Below, piece after piece: positions 61,418 to 64,000 of a DNA stretch of 64,000 nt. Below the pieces are notes generated by a model. It was given only the letters and a program-made list of their open reading frames with translations. It made no database searches and was not told the origin of the DNA. Numbering within the stretch: position 1 is the stretch's first letter; each line of letters starts with the position of its first letter. The stretch covers positions 310,001 to 374,000 of the forward strand of contig JAGQWX010000001.1 of NCBI GenBank assembly GCA_020436935.1, in the 5' to 3' direction. The position numbers and the translations under genes were made by a program. Source of the DNA: Saprospiraceae bacterium (GTDB taxonomy: Bacteria; Bacteroidota; Bacteroidia; Chitinophagales; Saprospiraceae).

Positions 61418-61817
61418 TCAATTTCTTATTTTGATATCCGTTTGTAAAAAATGGACTGCAATATTATACGAATAATTCAACACCAGAACCCATCATCAAA
61501 AATTCGGTGTAAAAATCAACAAAAACCCTGTTTTCAAAAATAGGGGTTTCCCCTTTATCTTTCAGTATTTACTATTATTAAATATTATAAATACTTAAAA
61601 TATATGCCTTTGGCGGGGGGAGAGGAGGCATTTTAAGTTGTCTAAAATAAGACAATAAAAATTTTATAAAAAAGAACTTAACCTATTTATAACCGTTTAA
61701 ATTCAAAAAGTGTGCTAAATTATTTATTTCAAGAAAAAATGTTACTGAAATGGAACGTTAAACTTCCATTTTTACATTTGTATGAATAAATAAGAAAATA
61801 ATTAAAAAGCAGTAGAT
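61418..61817. other. 400-nt gene-less region between divergent genes
   Basis: AT-rich spacer between the metalloprotease gene (minus) and nadA (plus). It contains a G-rich purine run at 61612-61628 (GGCGGGGGGAGAGGAGG), otherwise unusual in this AT-rich spacer, and a TACATTTG -7 box for nadA at 61773-61780. I see no RNA gene or further open frame. Confidence 0.45.
61773..61780 (+). promoter_or_regulatory. -7 element for nadA
   Basis: TACATTTG matches TAnnTTTG, 37 nt before the nadA ATG; no TTG at the usual -33 spacing. Confidence 0.4.
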
Positions 61818-62834
61818 ATGATGGTAATGGATGAAGTGACGGCGATTAAGTCATTGAATAAAAAAGGTTTTCTTGATCTCGACGTTGACCCAACCCTGGA
61901 TCTTGTTGCTGAAATCAACAAGTTAAAAAAGGAAAAGAATGCAATAGTCCTGGCTCATTACTATCAGGAGTCAGAGATTCAGGATGTAGCTGATTATATA
62001 GGAGACAGCCTCGGACTCGCACAGAAAGCTGCTTCCACAGAGGCAGAAATCATCGTTTTTGCAGGCGTGCATTTCATGGCTGAAACTGCCAAAATGCTCA
62101 ATCCAAATAAAAAGGTCTTGCTTCCGGATCTTAAGGCAGGATGTTCTCTGGCAGATTCGTGTCCGGCACCTTTATTCAAAAAATTCAAAGAGAAATATCC
62201 TGATCACGTTGTCGTGAGTTACATCAATTGCACAGCCGATCTTAAAACCCTCACTGACATTTGTTGTACTTCTTCCAATGCTGAAGTCATCATCAATAGT
62301 GTGCCAAAAGACAAAGGAATCATTTTTGCACCAGACAAAAATCTTGGAGCATATCTCAAGAAAAAAACAGGCCGTGATATGATTCTTTGGAATGGGGCGT
62401 GCATGGTGCATGAAATTTTTTCTCATGAAAAAATCACCAAACTCAGAGTTCACCACCCCAACGCAAGATTTATAGCGCATCCCGAATGTGAGGCTCATAT
62501 TTTGGAGAATGCAGACTTTATTGGTTCGACGAGCCAATTGCTCAAATACACCAAGGAAAATCCAGCTCAGGAATTCATTGTTGCTACGGAATCGGGCATC
62601 ATCCATCAGATGCAGCTGGCTTCACCGGAAAAAGTATTCATCCCTGCGCCACCCAACAATACGTGTGCATGTAATGATTGTCCGCATATGAAGCGCAATA
62701 CCATGGAAAAATTATACCTGTGTATGAAACACGAATTGCCTGAAATCATCCTTGACCCGGTCACCATAGAAAAAGGGAAAGTTTGTATTGACAGGATGTT
62801 GGAAATCAGCGCAGCAGCAGGATTTAAGGCCTAG
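61818..62834 (+). CDS. nadA: Quinolinate synthase
   Basis: A 338-residue [4Fe-4S] enzyme condensing iminoaspartate with DHAP in de novo NAD synthesis. Cluster ligands are visible at Cys109 ([10 protein letters not shown]), Cys195 (WNGACMVHE) and the CACNDC motif (283-288). [24 protein letters not shown] is the conserved N-terminal block. Three close ATGs leave the exact start uncertain by up to three residues. With pnuC and a NadR-type kinase, both de novo and salvage routes to NAD are represented in the window. Confidence 0.97.
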   Translation: MMVMDEVTAIKSLNKKGFLDLDVDPTLDLVAEINKLKKEKNAIVLAHYYQESEIQDVADYIGDSLGLAQKAASTEAEIIVFAGVHFMAETAKMLNPNKKVLLPDLKAGCSLADSCPAPLFKKFKEKYPDHVVVSYINCTADLKTLTDICCTSSNAEVIINSVPKDKGIIFAPDKNLGAYLKKKTGRDMILWNGACMVHEIFSHEKITKLRVHHPNARFIAHPECEAHILENADFIGSTSQLLKYTKENPAQEFIVATESGIIHQMQLASPEKVFIPAPPNNTCACNDCPHMKRNTMEKLYLCMKHELPEIILDPVTIEKGKVCIDRMLEISAAAGFKA

Positions 62835-62837
62835 GAT

Positions 62838-63968
62838 TTATAGCCTTTCTGCAACTTTTACCACCATTGTTTTCTTCCACTCGTAAAAACTGCCGTCGAT
62901 GATTTTCTCGCGTGCGGTATTGACCAGCCATAAGAAAAAAGCAAGGTTAAACATGGAGGCTATTTGTGGGCCTAAGGCTTCTCCTGTCTGAAAGAGATGT
63001 CTCATATAGGCCATGGTATGAGGCTGCGGATAATTGAGGATACCCCATCGGTCCAGAGGGGTAAAGTCTTCTTTCCACTTTGCATTTTTGATATTGATGA
63101 TGCCTTCCGGAGTGTAAATAATGCCGTGTCTCGCATTTCTTGTGGGAAGCACGCAGTCAAACATGTCTATACCCAGGGCTATGGATTCCAATATATTCTG
63201 AGGAAGCCCCACGCCCATTAAATACCGAGGCTTGCTTTCTGGAAGAATGCCGCAGACTACTTCCGTCATTGCGTACATATCTTCATGAGGTTCTCCAACC
63301 GAAAGGCCGCCAATTGCATTGAGTTTTTGATCTCTTGAAGCAATGTACTCTGCCGATTGTTTTCTTAATTCCGGATAAGTGGATCCTTGCACAATAGGGG
63401 CAAAAATCTGATCATATCCGTAATGGGGCTCTGTTGATTCCATGGCAGCAATGCAACGATCCAACCAACGATGCGTCATGTGCATGGATTTCCTGGCATA
63501 GTTGTATTCGCAGGGGTAAGGGGTACACTCATCAAAGGCCATGATGATATCTGCACCGATTTTTCGCTGAGTATCAATGACATTTTCCGGAGAAAAAAAA
63601 TGGTAACTTCCGTCGATATGACTTTGAAACTTGACACCTTCTTCCTTTATTTTACGCATTCCGCTTAGCGAGTATACCTGATATCCACCGCTATCCGTTA
63701 GGATGGGTTTGTCCCAGTTGATAAAAGCATGGATTCCTCCGGCTTTCTGGAGGACATCCATACCTGGCCTCAGATATAGGTGATATGTATTTCCAAGTAT
63801 GATTTGTGCCTTTACATGATTTGTCAGTTCGTGATGATGTAGCCCTTTAACAGCCCCCTGGGTACCTACAGGCATGAATATGGGTGTTTGTATTTCACCA
63901 TGTGCCGTTGTAAGAATTCCTGCACGGGCCTTGCTGGCTTTGTCTTCTGCCTGTAATATAAATGACAT
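62838..63968 (-). CDS. tgt: tRNA-guanine transglycosylase
   Basis: A 376-residue enzyme exchanging G34 for preQ1 in tRNAs with GUN anticodons. DSGGYQVYSL (92-101, Asp92) and FDCVLPTRNARHG (270-282, nucleophile Asp271) are intact. The C-terminal zinc site (C-x-C-x2-C...H) has no cysteines here: the segment between PLDRWGIL and AYMRHLF (306-324) lacks all three. I believe several Bacteroidota Tgt proteins share this loss. It converges on nadA with a 3-nt gap and, with the PTPS/QueD homolog and folE, points to queuosine synthesis. Confidence 0.95.
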   Translation of the reverse strand: MSFILQAEDKASKARAGILTTAHGEIQTPIFMPVGTQGAVKGLHHHELTNHVKAQIILGNTYHLYLRPGMDVLQKAGGIHAFINWDKPILTDSGGYQVYSLSGMRKIKEEGVKFQSHIDGSYHFFSPENVIDTQRKIGADIIMAFDECTPYPCEYNYARKSMHMTHRWLDRCIAAMESTEPHYGYDQIFAPIVQGSTYPELRKQSAEYIASRDQKLNAIGGLSVGEPHEDMYAMTEVVCGILPESKPRYLMGVGLPQNILESIALGIDMFDCVLPTRNARHGIIYTPEGIINIKNAKWKEDFTPLDRWGILNYPQPHTMAYMRHLFQTGEALGPQIASMFNLAFFLWLVNTAREKIIDGSFYEWKKTMVVKVAERL

Positions 63969-64000
63969 GGAGATAATGATTAATTTCTGTTTTTGGAAGC

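Noticed and set aside
1-64000. tRNA, rRNA, tmRNA and other structured RNA genes.
   Set aside because: Reading the intergenic regions gave no cloverleaf or known RNA sequence signature; a covariance-model search would be needed to exclude small ones.

Overview
The window reads as a chromosomal segment of a member of the Bacteroidota, probably of the Saprospiria/Chitinophagia type. Three secreted proteins end in type IX secretion (T9SS) sorting domains. Many genes follow the Bacteroidota promoter pattern TTG-N19/21-TAnnTTTG, and starts rarely show Shine-Dalgarno sequences. Several lineage-typical families occur (DUF6427, DUF4834-like, DUF4105/Lnb, PdeM). No rRNA, tRNA, CRISPR array, transposase or integrase was seen. 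Most of the window is conserved housekeeping sequence.

Layout. 1-3 kb: an RsmI-like methylase with a pterin synthase, then two tandem outer-membrane barrel paralogs. 2.8-8.8 kb: one-carbon and methyl-cycle genes (glutamate formimidoyltransferase, metF, ahcY, metK, with dcd). 8.85-13.28 kb: an AT-rich insert carrying two T9SS cargo genes, flanked by two diverged copies of the 3' end of a fumarylacetoacetate-hydrolase-family (FAH) gene. 13.9-17 kb: Uma2 nuclease, HD hydrolase, and a lipoprotein/AraC pair. 17.2-20.8 kb: alpha-L-fucosidase, GMC oxidoreductase and its subunit-3 partner. 20.9-25.3 kb: Ada-like protein, glycosyltransferase, omega-amidase, DUF6427 and PdeM. 25.3-31.5 kb (minus): rsmG, GT2, thiL, GH13 amylase, two membrane proteins. 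31.6-39.2 kb: small secreted proteins, a Gfo/Idh oxidoreductase, a 1085-residue TolB-like/barrel protein, apaG-gmk-yicC. 39.7-42.5 kb: secreted proteins, dodecin, pnuC and a NadR-type kinase.

42.5-45.3 kb (minus): ribA, a zinc-type dehydrogenase, a pterin-synthase homolog without its catalytic Cys, and an LpxL-type acyltransferase, packed as one unit. This is the best candidate for an undescribed pathway. 45.4-50.1 kb: dapA, DUF6913-like, dapD, a divergent Lgt homolog and GT25. 50.3-57 kb: an OmpA protein, then mfd-rhaM-(small DUF4834-like)-rluA, and folE. 57.1-61.4 kb: a giant T9SS metalloprotease with 19 cysteine-rich repeats interleaved with four copies of a roughly 100-residue domain. 61.8-64 kb: nadA and tgt.

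The points most worth checking are the ribA-dehydrogenase-PTPS-acyltransferase unit; the insert bounded by diverged FAH 3' ends, whose first gene has an octanucleotide repeat in its signal-peptide codons (possible phase variation); and the repeat-rich metalloprotease with a nearly identical 156-nt internal duplication.
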